A DNA stretch of 64,000 bases, taken from Curvularia sp. ZM96. Lineage: Eukaryota > Ascomycota > Dothideomycetes > Pleosporales > Pleosporaceae. Positions 33,690-44,846 of the stretch are shown here, piece after piece. Every line of letters begins with the position of its first letter. The stretch's first letter is position 1. Where the stretch lies: assembly GCA_022457065.1 (NCBI GenBank), contig JAJGBQ010000001.1, positions 5,456,001 to 5,520,000 of the forward strand. Direction: 5' to 3'. A model generated the notes under the pieces. The model worked only from the letters and a program-made list of their open reading frames with translations. It was not told the DNA's origin and searched no databases. A program made the translations under genes and the position numbers.

Positions 33690-34707
33690 ATGGGGAAGTC
33701 ATTTAATCCAGCGACCGACATCGGGAGCCTGGAAGGCAAAGTAATCCTGGTTACTGGTGGTACGCACATTCTCCCGACGCGGGCGCTCCCTTGAAGCCAA
33801 CACGCGCAGCATCAAGACGCCTAACACAAGCATCCACACAGGCAATGCCGGACTGGGCAAGCAAACCGTCGCATACCTCGCCGCCCACGGTCCCGCGCGC
33901 ATCTACCTTGCCGCGCGCACCGAATCCAAAGCCCGCAACGCCATCACTTCGATCAAGTCCTCAGTCCCCAATGCCTGCGACATCGAGTACCTCCCGTTGG
34001 ACCTAACCTCCTTCTCCTCGATCGCCGACGCCGCCTCCACATTCAAAAGCCGCGAAACACGCCTCGACATCCTAATCAACAATGCGGGTATCATGGCGAC
34101 ACCGTACAGCACGACCAAAGAAGGCTACGAGATACAATTCGGCACAAACCACATGGGCCACGCGCTGCTCACCAAGCTGCTACTGCCCATCATGCTCGAC
34201 ACGGCTAAGCTGCCGGGCGCCGACGTGCGCATCGTCAATCTGAGCAGTATGGGCCACCAACTCGTCAGTTCCCAGGGTATCAATTTCGACATGGCAGCGC
34301 TACAAAAGGAAAACACTACGTATCGCTATGGCGCGTCGAAACTGGCGAACTTGATTTATGCGAAGTCCCTTGCGGAACACTACCCGCAAATTACATCTGT
34401 ATCGCTGCACCCGGGTGTCATTCTGACGGATTTGTTTAATACCCTGCGCCAAAATTTCATTTTGAAGATTGGGTTGTGGTTTTATGGCATTTTGGCGTTG
34501 GTGCTGCCAGGGCATTACCAAGGGCCGGAGGGGGGCGCGCTGAATACCACGTGGTGTGCTACGGTGCCAAAGGAGCAGTTGGAAAATGGGGCGTATTATA
34601 TGCCGGTTGGGAAGAAGAGCGCTGGTAGTAGGCTGGCGCGTGACGAGGGGCTGAAGAAGAAGCTGTGGGAGTATACCGAGGAGGAGTTGAAGAAGCATGG
34701 GTATTGA
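33690..34707 (+). CDS. short-chain dehydrogenase/reductase, retinol-dehydrogenase-like
   Basis: Predicted 311-residue NAD(P)-dependent SDR. The exons are 33690-33759 and 33842-34707; the 82-nt intron splits the cofactor motif, which reads TGGNAGLG after splicing. NNAGIM, the Ser strand IVNLSSMGH and the active site YGASK follow in classical spacing. A hydrophobic stretch near residues 236-255 (LKIGLWFYGILALVLPG) suggests membrane association, common in this fungal group. The C-terminus is lysine/glutamate-rich. The substrate cannot be inferred; relatives are annotated as retinol dehydrogenase-like or WW-domain oxidoreductase-like. The coding sequence is C-rich at third positions in the first half. 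Confidence 0.92.
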
Positions 34708-35021
34708 GTGAGATAGACATAGGTATTATCATGGATTACCATTTGGATTGAACGGCTGCGAGATATACTCACATAATTGTACACAATATCAATGTTTATT
34801 ATTATTTTTATCACACAATCCACAAAAAACACATGCTGAGTTGCTTATCGACATTTCGTTCGCTCTATGTACTTGAAAACACAGATGTACAGCCATGACC
34901 AGTCAAGCCTCTATATACAAGTAATTGTACCGCGCTGCGAAAAATGCTGCTCGCGCCAAACGCCCGCCCATGTGGTATCGTAAACTCTTTTATACCCTCT
35001 GCCGCGCCATATCGACCCCGT
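34708..35021. other. convergent intergenic region
   Basis: 3' flanks of the SDR and the carrier gene, 314 bases and AT-rich near 34760-34820. No gene. Confidence 0.5.
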
Positions 35022-36114
35022 TCAGTCCAATCGCTTCAGCTGGCGATAAACCTTCTTATGCTGCTCCAGAAACAAGAATGTGAGCACTGTATGCGGTCCG
35101 ACGCGAATGAAACTCGGCACCCAGCCCTTGAACATCCAACGGAATCCCTCTGCCCTCATCGTATCCGTTACCGTCTTTACGAGTCCGGCATTTTCGCTCG
35201 AACTCATGACTTTAGTTTTGATGACGTCGACCGGTGAGCAGATAGTGGTAGCAACAAATCCTGCAAGGAAAGATGCAGAGAAGTGCGTGGTGAGGTTGTC
35301 CTGCAGCGGAGTGTACTTTAGCAAGATGCGCTTGAATCCGTCATAGGTAGCGAGTTGGCCGACAGTCATGAGCACGGCTCTCGACGAGTTAGGCCAGACG
35401 CCTTTCCATAGACTTGCTACACCCTCTTCCCGCGACATGCGTATTATGCCGTCAACCGCATTCTTATAACCCCGTCGTTTCTCTTTCGGTAGCGCAGCAT
35501 CATGTTGCATCCGTACGTTCAAGATGTCTCCAGGATTTCCGGCAAAGCCACCAAGGAAACCTGATATCGAAGCCATGCCGACAAGTGTGAGAAACGAGGG
35601 TCTCTTGTCCGCGGTCGTCATGCGGGCTTTTAACGATTCGTAGACACCAAAGCGCGTCATGCTGTATGTGCCTTGGCGAAGCTGTGCCGCAGATATCTGT
35701 AATGCGGGTCAGATCCAACGTTTGCGGCTGAGTGGAGATAACAGACACCCTTGTAGAGACCCAATGCGCCGTCGGTTTTAACAACGTGGGAGAACATTTG
35801 CATCATGTTTAACCGTACGCCATGTGTTGCTTGTGTTTGTAGCCGAACCTGATATCTGGTAAGTACATGTTAAACAGGTGCGCGCAATTCGTGCCGTCAC
35901 ACCTTCACTGCAGAACAGTCAGCCAACAATCCTACAATCTTCATGAGATTGGCAGAGACTCACCCAGGTCCAGAGGGTGGGTGAAGAAAGTCGCAAAACA
36001 ACTTGCGCTGCCACCAAACCAGAACGGATAATGTACTGGTGTTTTCTGGACAGGCTTTACATCTTCGCTTTTGCGCAGCTCGGGTGCAGTCACTTTTCTC
36101 GTGACTTGAGCCAT
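35022..36114 (-). CDS. DIC1: mitochondrial dicarboxylate carrier
   Basis: Predicted 310-residue mitochondrial carrier (SLC25) exchanging malate or succinate for phosphate across the inner membrane. The exons are 35964-36114, a 5-nt micro-exon 35903-35907, 35747-35848 and 35022-35696. The micro-exon (TGAAG) supplies Val-Lys of the first carrier signature, giving HPLDLVKVRLQTQ. Without it the frame is lost. The second signature is GNPGDILNVRMQHD and the third is CSPVDVIKTKVMSS, so the three repeats are complete. The last intron appears to use the unusual donor GTCTGT, because only that keeps YKGISAAQLRQGTYS in frame. Assignment to DIC rather than oxaloacetate or other carriers rests on RQGTYSMTRFGVYE and the overall pattern. 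Confidence 0.88.
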
Positions 36115-36381
36115 GTTGATTCAGAGACACTGCGCAGCAGCCGCATGTGAAGCTGGCAGGGGATGAGTTCTAGTGCAGACGAGTTGTCGTTCCACAGCCT
36201 TAAAAACAAAGATTTGCTTGTGAAAGTTCGGTGATTGTTAAGAGACCGAGAATTCGGCACGGCGGACGTCATCGGCAAAACGTGCTGCTTTCGGACTTAA
36301 GCCCGGAGCTGGCTTGGCTTGGCGTCGCGTGCGGTTTTGCGGGCAGCACGACTAACCAAGACCATCGCTATACTGCAAAAA
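36115..36381. promoter_or_regulatory. shared promoter of DIC1 and MSF1
   Basis: These 267 bases separate two divergent genes for mitochondrial proteins. GACGTCAT at 36265-36272 matches seven of eight CRE bases. Co-regulation is inference. Confidence 0.35.
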
Positions 36382-38004
36382 ATGCGAATACCTGTATGCT
36401 CGGCGGCTATATGCCGCCAGATGCCTCCAAATGTATCAGCACGCATCTGGAGACCTCAATTAGTATCTCGAATTACCCTACACAATGTGAGATATAACTC
36501 TTCTGGTACGTGGCTATCATGTGACAATTGTTTAGTATGGGTCAGCTATCTTGCATTCATAGAGACGCCAAACAATTGACTATACACATGCAAGGGTGTT
36601 TTCTAAGATCATTCAGGAGCATTTCCCAAAGAGGTCAAGATAGAAGGGAGGACGTATCAGACTGACGAGTGGATGAACACACCTTCATCAATTCTCTCTG
36701 CAATTCCCAGACGTCTACATCTTCAACAAGACCACCCTCTCACCATCACAAGGAAGCTCATTGAGTCACGCTTTACTGGCTACAAGACGCATAATGACCT
36801 TTTCCCCATTGTCACCACAAAGCAAAACTTCGACTCATTAGGCTTTCCACTGGATCATGTTGGGCGGAGCCGGACAGACACGTACTACCTGAACAAAGAG
36901 ACCGTATTAAGAACTCACACTTCAGCCCACCAGGCCGACACTTTTCGTAAAAACGACAGTGAAGGGTACCTCATCAGTGCAGACGTCTATCGCCGAGACG
37001 CCATTGATCGAAGTCACTATCCCGTTTTCCACCAGATGGAAGGGGCGCGGACATGGGATCGACAGCAAGCGGAAAGAGAAGGCAAGACACTGGCCCAGAT
37101 CATCTGGGATGATGTAGAAAAGATCCCTAAGCACGACATTGCGGTTGAAGATCCAAACCCAACCTTCCATGCTGAGCGCAACCCCCTACAAGCAGGCCAT
37201 TCACCCGAAGAAGCCGAAGCCATAGCTGCACATCTCAAGCGCAGCCTCGAAGACATGGTCGTAACTATTTTCAACGCCGCAAAAACCGCTTCAGACACGG
37301 ATGTTTCCAACGAGCCGCTCAAAGTGCGCTGGGTGGAAGCATACTTCCCTTTTACCTCGCCATCGTGGGAACTCGAAGTCTTCTGGCAGGGCGACTGGCT
37401 CGAAGTGCTCGGCTGTGGCATCGTCTCGCAGCCCATTCTGAACAACGCCTCTGTCCCCAGCCGCATAGGATGGGCCTTCGGACTCGGTCTCGAGCGCATC
37501 GCCATGCTTCTGTACTCTATCCCCGACATCCGTCTCTTCTGGTCCAAAGACGAGCGCTTCCTTTCGCAATTCAGCGAAGAAAAAGCCATCACGCGTTTCG
37601 TCCCCTTTAGCAAATACCCAGCGTGTTTCAAAGACGTGAGTTTCTGGCTCAGAAGTAGTTCGAGCGCTGCGGGGGGTGCTGCGCCCGTCCATCCGCCCAC
37701 TGCTGCATCAACACAGTCGCCCACATCCACCTCGTCCTCTAATGCCATCCCCCCTGCAGCCCCCGCCCCTTCTTCCTTCCACGAAAACGACGTCATGGAA
37801 ATTGCACGAGAAGTCTGCGGCGACCTGGTTGAAGATGTCCGCCTGACGGACGAATTCGTGCATCCTAAGACGGGCAGAAGGAGTATGTGCTACCGGATCA
37901 ACTACCGCAGTCTCGAGCGTACGCTTACGAACGATGAAACGAATGAGATGCATGAGAGACTGAGGAACTTGCTCGTGGCGCGGCTGGGCGTGGAGCTAAG
38001 GTAA
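36382..38004 (+). CDS. MSF1: mitochondrial phenylalanyl-tRNA synthetase
   Basis: Predicted 503-residue monomeric mitochondrial Phe-tRNA synthetase. The exons are 36382-36505 and 36617-38004. Residues 1-40 are basic and hydroxylated, a typical presequence (MRIPVCSAAICRQMPPN...). Class-II motifs are clear: HLQQDHPLTITRKLIE and HNDLFPIVTTKQNFDSLGFP near motif 1, LRTHTSAHQ, DVYRRDAIDRSHYPVFHQMEG at motif 2, and GWAFGLGLERIAMLLY at motif 3. The C-terminal anticodon-binding domain follows (RFVPFSKYPACFKDVSFWL to RINYRSLERTL). It contains a Pro/Ser/Thr/Ala-rich insert of about 45 residues near 335-380 that is not part of the fold. The frame is open upstream of 36382, but no ATG precedes it. Confidence 0.94.
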
Positions 38005-38569
38005 GGAGGAAGAAAGAGGGGGGAAGCGCGGTGGGGAGGTGAAGCACAAGGGTCTCTGGAAACATATGGACGGATAAATCCGGTTGAAATATGTACGTGA
38101 ACGACGATCTTTTGTTTTTCGAGAGAAAAAGGTAGAAAAAAACGGTTGCGGGAATGGCTTTCTTCTTCTCACAACTGTAGTTGTTTCTGGATTTCGAAAC
38201 ATCTTTTTTTAGCTACTTTGGGGGAACAGACACACAGACACAGACACACGAGATAAAAACGGAAAACAACAAAGCAACTCTCCATTCTTATTTTCTTTTC
38301 TTTTTTCGCCGTTGAAAAATGAGGCGGCCATGTGGCACGTCAGGATGTTACTTTGTAACAACAGTACAGGGATGACGCAAAAAGAAAAAAACGAAAAACC
38401 AACGTGATCGTAACGGTTACTACCTACCGTACGGGTCACACAAAAGAGAGAGAAAAAAGCAAGCAAATGTCAAGAAGACCACATGCAATTCACCCATCTC
38501 GCGTGCAAAGAAAGGACAGACGGCTTACGGACCGACGAACAGCCAGTCAAGTTAGCTAGGGTCTGCTTG

Positions 38570-38598
38570 TATGTACTCCGTATGTACTCCGTATGTAC
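38570..38598. repeat. 11-bp tandem repeat
   Basis: The unit TATGTACTCCG occurs twice exactly (38570-38580, 38581-38591), followed by a partial third TATGTAC. The core TACTCCGTA recurs at each junction. Confidence 0.85.
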
Positions 38599-38680
38599 AG
38601 TTTACTAGGATCCAATACCGGCTTTTTTAGGCTCCCAGCCGCCTTTTCGATGCACTCCACATCCCGTTTGTACTATGCAA

Positions 38681-38696
38681 ATCGCGATCGCGATCG
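38681..38696. repeat. ATCGCG direct repeat / palindrome
   Basis: ATCGCG is repeated twice and followed by ATCG; 38681-38694 reads the same on both strands. Confidence 0.75.
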
Positions 38697-40535
38697 GGGC
38701 ACGTGCGATCTTAGCATATGCAGAAGTCCGTATTTGTGTGTGTGAGAAAAATGGTCGCCGTCCGTTTTTTGTTTTTCACGGCGTCTTGGGAGTAAGCACT
38801 TTGGAACATAGAGTTTGGCTGTTTTTTGCTTCCTTTGGGTTTCGGCTGTTGCTCTTGGCGGTTACCTACATTAGGTATACCCCCTGCGCGTCTGACATTT
38901 CCGTTTTTCTCGGTCTGTCTCTCGCTTGATGTGTAAGCGATTGATAATGACACACACGGCCCGGTTAGGTGACATTGTTTCGCCGTCTTGAAAGGGCTTG
39001 GAAGTCTGGTTTGTTGTGAAACCCCGAGTCTCGGAAATGTACTACTAAAATGTGTAGTAGGGTTGTAGAATACGAGTTGTGCTATTTCAGAGTTCGAGAA
39101 ACTAGTTCATGGTGGCGCCTAGTGAACATAGTCCCCCCACTGTTGGGACGGATTTTCCGTAGGCAAACATACCTATCCTTGGCAGTTGGAGATAGAATGG
39201 CGGGGGGTTCCCATGTGCAGGGTGCTCCACCGCGTCCTGAATCTCTTTTCTTTTTTCGGGAAAAAAGCAAGCAAGTATGCGCGATGCAGGCGATCGTTCT
39301 GTGCCATTGACCGAGCCTGCAATCACCTCCGTTGGTAAAACATACGTACAGAATGTAAAATCCTACAAGCTGATTGGAACGACAGTAGTGCTGTATGCAA
39401 TGCGCGTTCCTACCATTATGCCCAATTCATCCAGAGAAAAAAAAATCAAGGACACACACAGATATGTAGTTGCTGCATCTTCAATTATATTACCGCTGCA
39501 TATAGGCTGCTGCACCCCGCAAGCAAAAAGAGAAATCAGTAAAAAAAAAAAGATGTTGCCCTGCAGCGGACCAAATGCAGTTTGAGCGAGAGGGGTGGCA
39601 ACATGCAGCCAGTAAGATGCATAGTGCGGAGGACAAGAAACCGTGTCGGGACAAGCATGTAGTGTGTTACCGCCACATCGTGTTTTCGCGGAGACGGAGA
39701 TGGCAAACGGGGTAATTTGCCATTGTAGTTACAGCATTATCCTTGCATTGGAGTTTGGCGCAATCGCGTCGCAGAATACTCCGATGAACGATCTATCGCT
39801 TGGCTTGAGTTTGACGAGAAGGACATGTTTAAAGTGTAAATTGTTGGGGGAGATGGTTTTCGGATCGGGCGTCGTTGCTTAGTGGAAGACAGTAGGGGCG
39901 CAGGTTCCTTTACTCGTCATATGTATAAGTTTAGTGAACAGAAAAAAATCAACAAATGGAAGCTGCAAAGCTCGGCCACTTAGAGCCGATGCGCCAAAGG
40001 GCCCGTATTGTTCGAGTTCTAGGGATCATCTCCAGATAAAAAGTGGGCATATCCATTCGCCTCGTTCATCTTTTCGTTTGTTGAGACGGTTGGTTTTAAG
40101 ATTGAGGACCGAAGGACACATTCTTTGCTAGTTGGACCCTTCCGTACTAGAAAAGGCATCACGGAGCGGTGCGGAGCGGGGCATGCCTCTGCAGCGGCAC
40201 ATAGATTGTCGTTGGAAAGGATATGGCTGCTGTCTCAGAGCCCCAGCACCTCGGCTGTTTGACAGATGGCTTCTCGGCATATCATTCCAAGTTTTTGGGA
40301 GCACAGTAATACGGCCTTGCGATTTCATATGAGTTATCTAATTGTTTTGTGTGTCATCGTGCAGATAAGATTTACTCATTTTACGCCTTGTTGAGGGGGA
40401 TCGATTACTCAAGTTGTTCTTGTCAAATCCTACATGTTGATGTTAGTTGTGTAAGCAAGGGTCTCCTTGTGAGGGGCAATACGGCCGAGGGAAATTAGTT
40501 GCACACAACGAGGGAGAGTATTTTGCAAGATTGGT

Positions 40536-40562
40536 CCTGAATCAGGGATATCCTGAATCAGG
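40536..40562. repeat. two tandem near-palindromic 11-mers
   Basis: CCTGAATCAGG at 40536-40546 recurs exactly at 40552-40562, period 16. Each copy is a 5-bp inverted repeat around one base, the shape of a dimeric regulator site. Function is unknown. Confidence 0.7.
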
Positions 40563-41592
40563 GATAGATGGTCGCGTCGCTTTCCAAAGATATTGTGCAC
40601 AGAATGAAGCCATAATCGGGTATCAACAACCGTCTCATACGTGGTGTACGTTGGTACGTACGATTCCAACCTGCGCTGGACCCCCTGCATGGTTAGCACT
40701 AGTGCCAACGGGCTGGATCCTTGTAGCCAAAATCCTGGGTGCGGCAATCGCAACGTGATCATATACATGCGGAGCGGATGCGACGCCCGCCATGATTGTG
40801 TGGAGAAGATGAAGGAGTGGGAGGAGCTGTGTGTTGCCGGCGATGGGACGGTTGGAGTTAGAAGGTTAGAGATTGAAATAAAGGTACATGGTGGTACCTG
40901 ATCCGATAAGCGATAGGCCATAGCCAGACTGTTACAGCCTACCGTTAGCTTACAACTTCTCAAGTAAGTGGAAATCTAGACAAATGAATACGATGCGGCT
41001 GGTGAGCAGTCGACATTCCACTCGATGAAATGATTCAGCACAGACTTGGAGACGCCACAATTCCTCTCCTCAGGAATAGTAGCAGTGACGGCTAACCACG
41101 TGGGATGGATGCCTTGAAACCTCTTGTAAGATCTCGAGGCTCAGCTTGGCTGCATTGCTCCGAAGCTGTGCCATGACTGAGGAGTCCATCCGGCCCCAGC
41201 AGAGAACAATTTGCGAGGTGCATGCTGATACGAATCATGTCACGGGCGCCCAGCAATGGTGATGTCCGGAAGACCAGAGTCCGATTTTGCCAAATGGATG
41301 CAATCCTCGATGCGAAGCAGCCTGTGGCTTGTTGCATGTCGTTATCATTTCAAAGGACATGTCGGTCCGACCATATGAGGCAGAAGATGCCTCGGCAGGT
41401 AGCCGCGAGAAGCGGTGAGCCCAATGGTAGTAATGGTGGTTGGGTGTCGCTGCAGTCAAGACCTTGCACCAGCAGGCATGAAGAATCGAGTGGCAACGAG
41501 ACCAAATGAACGGCGCCCCTGCAGCTTCAGTAAGAGGGGTAGGATTGCTGAAAGCCTAAACAGGTATGGCCGCGACTCGTGTGTACTCAGTA

Positions 41593-41607
41593 TACGTACG
41601 TACGTAC
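41593..41607. repeat. TACG tetranucleotide repeat
   Basis: TACG occurs three times plus TAC, a self-complementary simple repeat. Confidence 0.8.
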
Positions 41608-42300
41608 TTCGCAGGTAGTAGTATGTCTGCTGCAGCTATCGTGTGTACTATACTCCGAGTGGACCATGCACGTTGCGACCTGGTCGACGTGACCACGAAA
41701 ATGAACATGGTCGACTTGATAATGTTGATCACTTCCGGGTTTCAGTATTATAGTCAGAAGTGGAAATGATGAGCGATACCACGATACGCATATGGGCATC
41801 GGTCGCTGCGACCCGCCTATCCACCAGGTCGACTATGTAATGAGGGGTGGATTGGTGTGGCTAAACACACCCAGGTTCGCGTTGTGAGTCTATTAGCCCA
41901 GCACCCTTATAATCATTATTTTTTGCGTGTCCAGAGTGTTTCAAGGCTGCGCCGCTCCGTCGCTCCACCGGCACGTGTGAACCCACATACTTGGATCGAT
42001 CACAACAAAATCCCTTGGGCAGATGCGATGAAATGTGCTTACGAAGCAATAGGAGCGATCCATTCTCCACGCGCGCAGATGCACACTTGTGTAAAGCCAA
42101 TCAGCCGTCAGCAACGCGCGAAAATTATCCTTGCTACTGTGGACCAGTGGGTTGCTGCACGATGGATACTGTTTCTTGACTGCGAACGTCGTCAATGTGA
42201 CCAGATGCAGCGGTCGCACCGAAAGAGTCAAGGAACGCGGCAAGATGAAACTAGCACATAGCTTTTGTCGGGGAAGATGGACCGGCCCATGTGGAAGAGC

Positions 42301-42320
42301 ATCCAAGAGCATCCAAGAGC
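42301..42320. repeat. 10-bp tandem duplication
   Basis: ATCCAAGAGC is present twice in tandem with no mismatch. Confidence 0.8.
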
Positions 42321-43464
42321 AACCGCAGACTGACGTGCTTTTGACAAGGAACAGGAAAAGAACTAGCCGGATTGGATACAAATCGGATGATGTCGACTGC
42401 GAGCAAAGAGGTTGTGGGATTTCGTGCAGCAATCCTTTGGTCAAGTAGATGCAGCACGCATTGCTTGGCGTGACCGAGGAGGGTCCTTGCATGTGGGCAG
42501 AGGCGGGTCGCGGAAATTCGGGAGTGAAGACGTATAGCCGCGACAATTATCAACGTGACAAAGTCGTAGTTGTTAAGGATGAACAGTGCTAGTATATTAT
42601 TGCTTTCAAGGTCACATGTGTGACGAAGGAGGGACGTTGGCCGCGCATAATGTTTCGTGGGGGTGCTGATGCCCGGCCACACGGTGTGCGTTTTGTAGCC
42701 ACCGCACGAGCCAGAGAGGCAGAGTGGGATGTGTGGGCCAACCTGGAAACAGAGGGGAGCTGTTGCTTGGCAAAGGCCATGTGTGTACTATCCTTGGGCC
42801 ACGCGCGGAGAGCCGATGGTAAGTTCAGGATGGTGGCCGTACGAGATGGCGTAGTGCACATCTGCCGCCCGGCAAGTCCAAAGCGGAATCGAGGGACATG
42901 AGAGGGTATGTAACAGAAGATTAGCCCGACATGGGTAATGGTATGGCACAGAGTTTGGGAGAGAACAGAACCGGCGTCAGGGATCCACCGAAAGCTTGGC
43001 TACCCTTGACCCCATGCAATCGTTCAGCGGAGTCGGCAAGCCACAACAGGCCGGGGCCTGATTGGGAAGGGAAGAGAGCAGGTGTTGACGCAAAGAGGGT
43101 AGCGGGGGCTGGTGATGAGGAGGCGGATGATGTGACACCAGCTTTGAGCAACTGATCGTCTTTCCCGAGCGAGACCCCTCGCGTCGGGTGCGAGCAAGCG
43201 ATGGAGGAGGACGAGGTTCGCCTATATGTGCAGTTAGGAGGACTGGCTGCAGAGAGCTGCACAAGCACCTGTCGGTCGAGTAGAAGGAGCACGCTCGCTT
43301 GGAGGGGTGGGGGAGATTGGGATGAGATGGATACATGGTGGACGAGATGAGGCTACCGAGGGGACTGTGGCTGCCGATTCCAGCTGCCATGGCTGTCACG
43401 GCCAGCGTCATTGTGACATGGACTTTAGTCGATGACCGAATGCGTATGCTGATGCAGGAGCAGG

Positions 43465-43486
43465 CAGGAACAGGAACAGGAACAGG
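43465..43486. repeat. CAGGAA hexanucleotide repeat
   Basis: Three exact copies of CAGGAA are followed by CAGG. Confidence 0.8.
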
Positions 43487-44846
43487 TACTAGCAACAGCA
43501 GGAGCGGCACATGAGGGGGGCGAGGTAGTGCAGGGGGCCGCGAGTGAGCAGCGTGGAAGATGCCGTGTGTGTACTGGCAAAAGTGGTGTCAGGACGAGGA
43601 GCGATAAGCTTTGGGTGCAGTCTAGAAAATTCGTAGTATTTACGAGTCGTGCCTGTCCCTGCTGTGCCGCAGTGACCCCGTTGCCCGCTGCGATTGCCAC
43701 GAGGCCGGTTCCGCGCCCAATCGCGGTGCTGCTGGCCCGCTAGGCCTAAACGTTCGCTTCGCACCTGCCTGGTGCCTGACACGCGCACCTCGTTCCTTCT
43801 CCGCAGCCCGGCCTCACCAACGCTCTTGCTGTCGGAGGGGGGCGCGACGGCGGCGAGGGCAGGCGCGGCCCTGGCCCTGGACCCTCACCGCACTGGATAC
43901 GAAGAAGACGCTGTCTCTGTGCCTACACGCTCCTCGAGACTCGACACAGGCGACAGGGACCTGCCCACCACACGCCACGGCACCGGCGTGCACTTGCTTT
44001 TCCAACCACACACACAATGGCATCCACCGCCGTCGCCCGGCCCACGAGAGCCAGATGGTCGGCATGCTGCCGTCACGGCAGGGCCACTAAGTCGGTCGCC
44101 AGCTGCCTCAGCCTGGGAGAAGCAGGCGGACCGGCTTTCATGCCGCTTTGGGGCGACAACCCCCCACCTCGCATCAATCGTCGTCTGCTGTAGGAACACC
44201 AGGCTTGCTCGTCTATGAGTAAGTGGCACAACGTTCGGCCGGTGGGCCTGCTGCACGGCAAGCCTCCATTTCTTGCTTGTGCTGACGCTGCGCTAGACGT
44301 GCCCTCGCATGGCCTGCAGATCAACAGCTCGATGCCTCCTTGGTCTGCACAAAAAAAAGACACGCGCCGTCTCGTCTGCGACGGCCCATGGCCTGCCGTG
44401 GGTGGTGTCGTGCTGCACATCGTGCAGATCACCCTAGGCATTAATTGCGTGACGATATAGCCTTCCCCACGAATCGCCAGACATGCGAGGTTAGGTCCTC
44501 GTTTCATCCCAACGCCCACCAGGCCCACCTGGGACGCGCCGCCGACAGCCTAGACACGGACGCTGGTATTGGTACACGGCGCCGTAGCAGGGGTCGTGTC
44601 GTGCGAGCTGCTGCACGGCTAGCGTCGACACCTACCCTCAACCCGCTGCAGTGCCTTTTTTACCACATACATGCAGGGAAACCCTCATGTTTGACGTGCC
44701 CACCCTTCAAGTCTCACCAACCTTGCACCTCAGACAGTGTGCGACGGCAGCCTCAAACGCCCGCCATGACACACATAGCAAACTGCATGCGCTTAGATCC
44801 CAACCAAACTTCTGTTTATATAACCTTGGAAACATCCTCCACCACA

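Larger units (their letters stand above)
38005..44846. other. 6.8-kb gene-poor region
   Basis: No open frame here shows a recognisable domain, credible splice structure or consistent composition; the longest are low-complexity. Short repeats are present and listed separately. Possible contents are the 3' end of MSF1, a long promoter or leader for the Uds1 gene, or noncoding RNA. I see no transposon protein and no terminal repeats. Confidence 0.55.

Noticed and set aside
37017..37796. Long open frame antisense to the Phe-tRNA synthetase
   Set aside because: It mirrors a conserved coding exon, has no domain and shows composition expected from the reverse complement of a GC-rich gene.
40430..40963. 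177-codon minus-strand frame
   Set aside because: No domain, no consistent composition and no splice partners; it also covers the tandem palindromes.
42977..43510. 177-codon minus-strand frame in the gene-poor region
   Set aside because: It is low complexity (Pro/Val, Ser and His runs from simple repeats) and has no family resemblance.
38005..44846. Transposon or retroelement in the long gene-poor region
   Set aside because: No transposase, reverse transcriptase, integrase, terminal repeats or target-site duplication could be seen.
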